Source: Planctomycetota bacterium (GTDB taxonomy: Bacteria > Planctomycetota > UBA8742 > JACQVU01). From it: a DNA stretch of 5,167 nucleotides. This document shows, piece by piece, positions 5,031 through 5,167 of the stretch (position 1 is its first letter; every line of letters begins with the position of its first letter). The stretch spans positions 1-5,167 of the forward strand of contig JACQVU010000335.1 in the NCBI GenBank assembly GCA_016209585.1. Reading direction: 5' to 3'. Below the pieces are notes generated by a model, which was not told the DNA's origin, did no database searches, and saw nothing but the letters and a program-made list of their open reading frames with translations. A program made the translations under genes and the position numbers.

Positions 5031-5167
5031 GCCCGATCTCGCGGCGCTGGAAGACTTCCTGAAACAGCCCGGCTCCCCGCCGAAGAGCGTCACCGAACTG
5101 GCCGGGCTGTTCGGCGGCGGAGACCAGATCGCCTTCCGCGCGATGCTGGCCGACCTGGAGCGCGCCG
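5029..5167 (+). CDS. Probable RNase R-like exoribonuclease, N-terminal fragment (runs off the right edge)
   Basis: Forty-six codons are visible, starting MPDLAALEDFLKQPG. The order L-E-D-F-L-K-x-P (7-14), then V-T-E-L-A-G-L-F (21-28), then F-R-A-M-L-A-D-L-E-R (36-45) matches the winged-helix start of RNase R (rnr/VacB). There, an I-L-x-x-L segment with P-x-x-x-x-E-L-A is followed by a recognition helix ending in L-x-x-L/M-E-x-x-G. RNase R degrades structured RNA 3' to 5' in the cytoplasm. The catalytic RNB domain lies beyond the window, so another winged-helix protein remains possible. The start is backed by a strong GGAGGA site. The gene diverges from the ChaN-like gene. Confidence 0.6.
   Translation, partial: MPDLAALEDFLKQPGSPPKSVTELAGLFGGGDQIAFRAMLADLERA

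Noticed and set aside
5031..5093. Upstream ATG at 5093 as start of the ChaN-like gene
   Set aside because: It would add 21 residues read antisense to the well-supported plus-strand gene that starts at 5029.

Overview
This is a GC-rich bacterial chromosomal window with tightly packed genes. A lipoprotein signal peptide and a secreted protein ending in a C-terminal phenylalanine both point to a diderm (Gram-negative-type) cell. A near-consensus sigma-54 element and a large ChaN-like protein would fit a myxobacterial, deltaproteobacterial or related uncultured lineage. The sequence alone does not fix the phylum.

Layout. (1) Positions 1-115, minus strand: the first 38 codons of a probable lipoprotein that leaves the window. 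(2) Positions 116-537: a 422-base non-coding interval, richer in A+T than its surroundings and full of dyads. It holds a sigma-54-like promoter facing the lipoprotein gene, a tandem 12-bp repeat upstream of it, three consecutive inverted repeats (the last followed by five Ts), and a sigma-70-like promoter facing right. (3) Positions 538-2946, plus strand: a compact probable operon of three genes. These are an amidohydrolase-fold protein lacking several expected metal ligands, a four-helix membrane protein resembling DUF2269, and a signal-peptide-bearing, probably beta-barrel outer-membrane protein whose GTG start overlaps the preceding gene. (4) Positions 2947-3062: the gap between convergent genes, dominated by a heptad-repeat array that forms a 30-bp stem with two mismatches. 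(5) Positions 3063-5030, minus strand: a large protein of the ChaN/Tiki/TraB superfamily with two GX2H motifs and a long C-terminal half of unknown function. (6) Positions 5029-5167, plus strand: the start of a gene with a strong ribosome-binding site whose product resembles the N-terminal winged-helix region of RNase R.

How the genes may work together. The three plus-strand genes are probably co-transcribed, but no pathway can be named. One degenerate amidohydrolase, one inner-membrane protein and one outer-membrane protein suggest an envelope-linked function, which is inference only. The lipoprotein gene and the operon diverge from the shared control region. The ChaN-like gene and the RNase R-like gene diverge with almost no room between their starts, so the longest start of the ChaN-like gene is doubtful. 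There is no CRISPR array, no tRNA or rRNA, and no intact mobile element.
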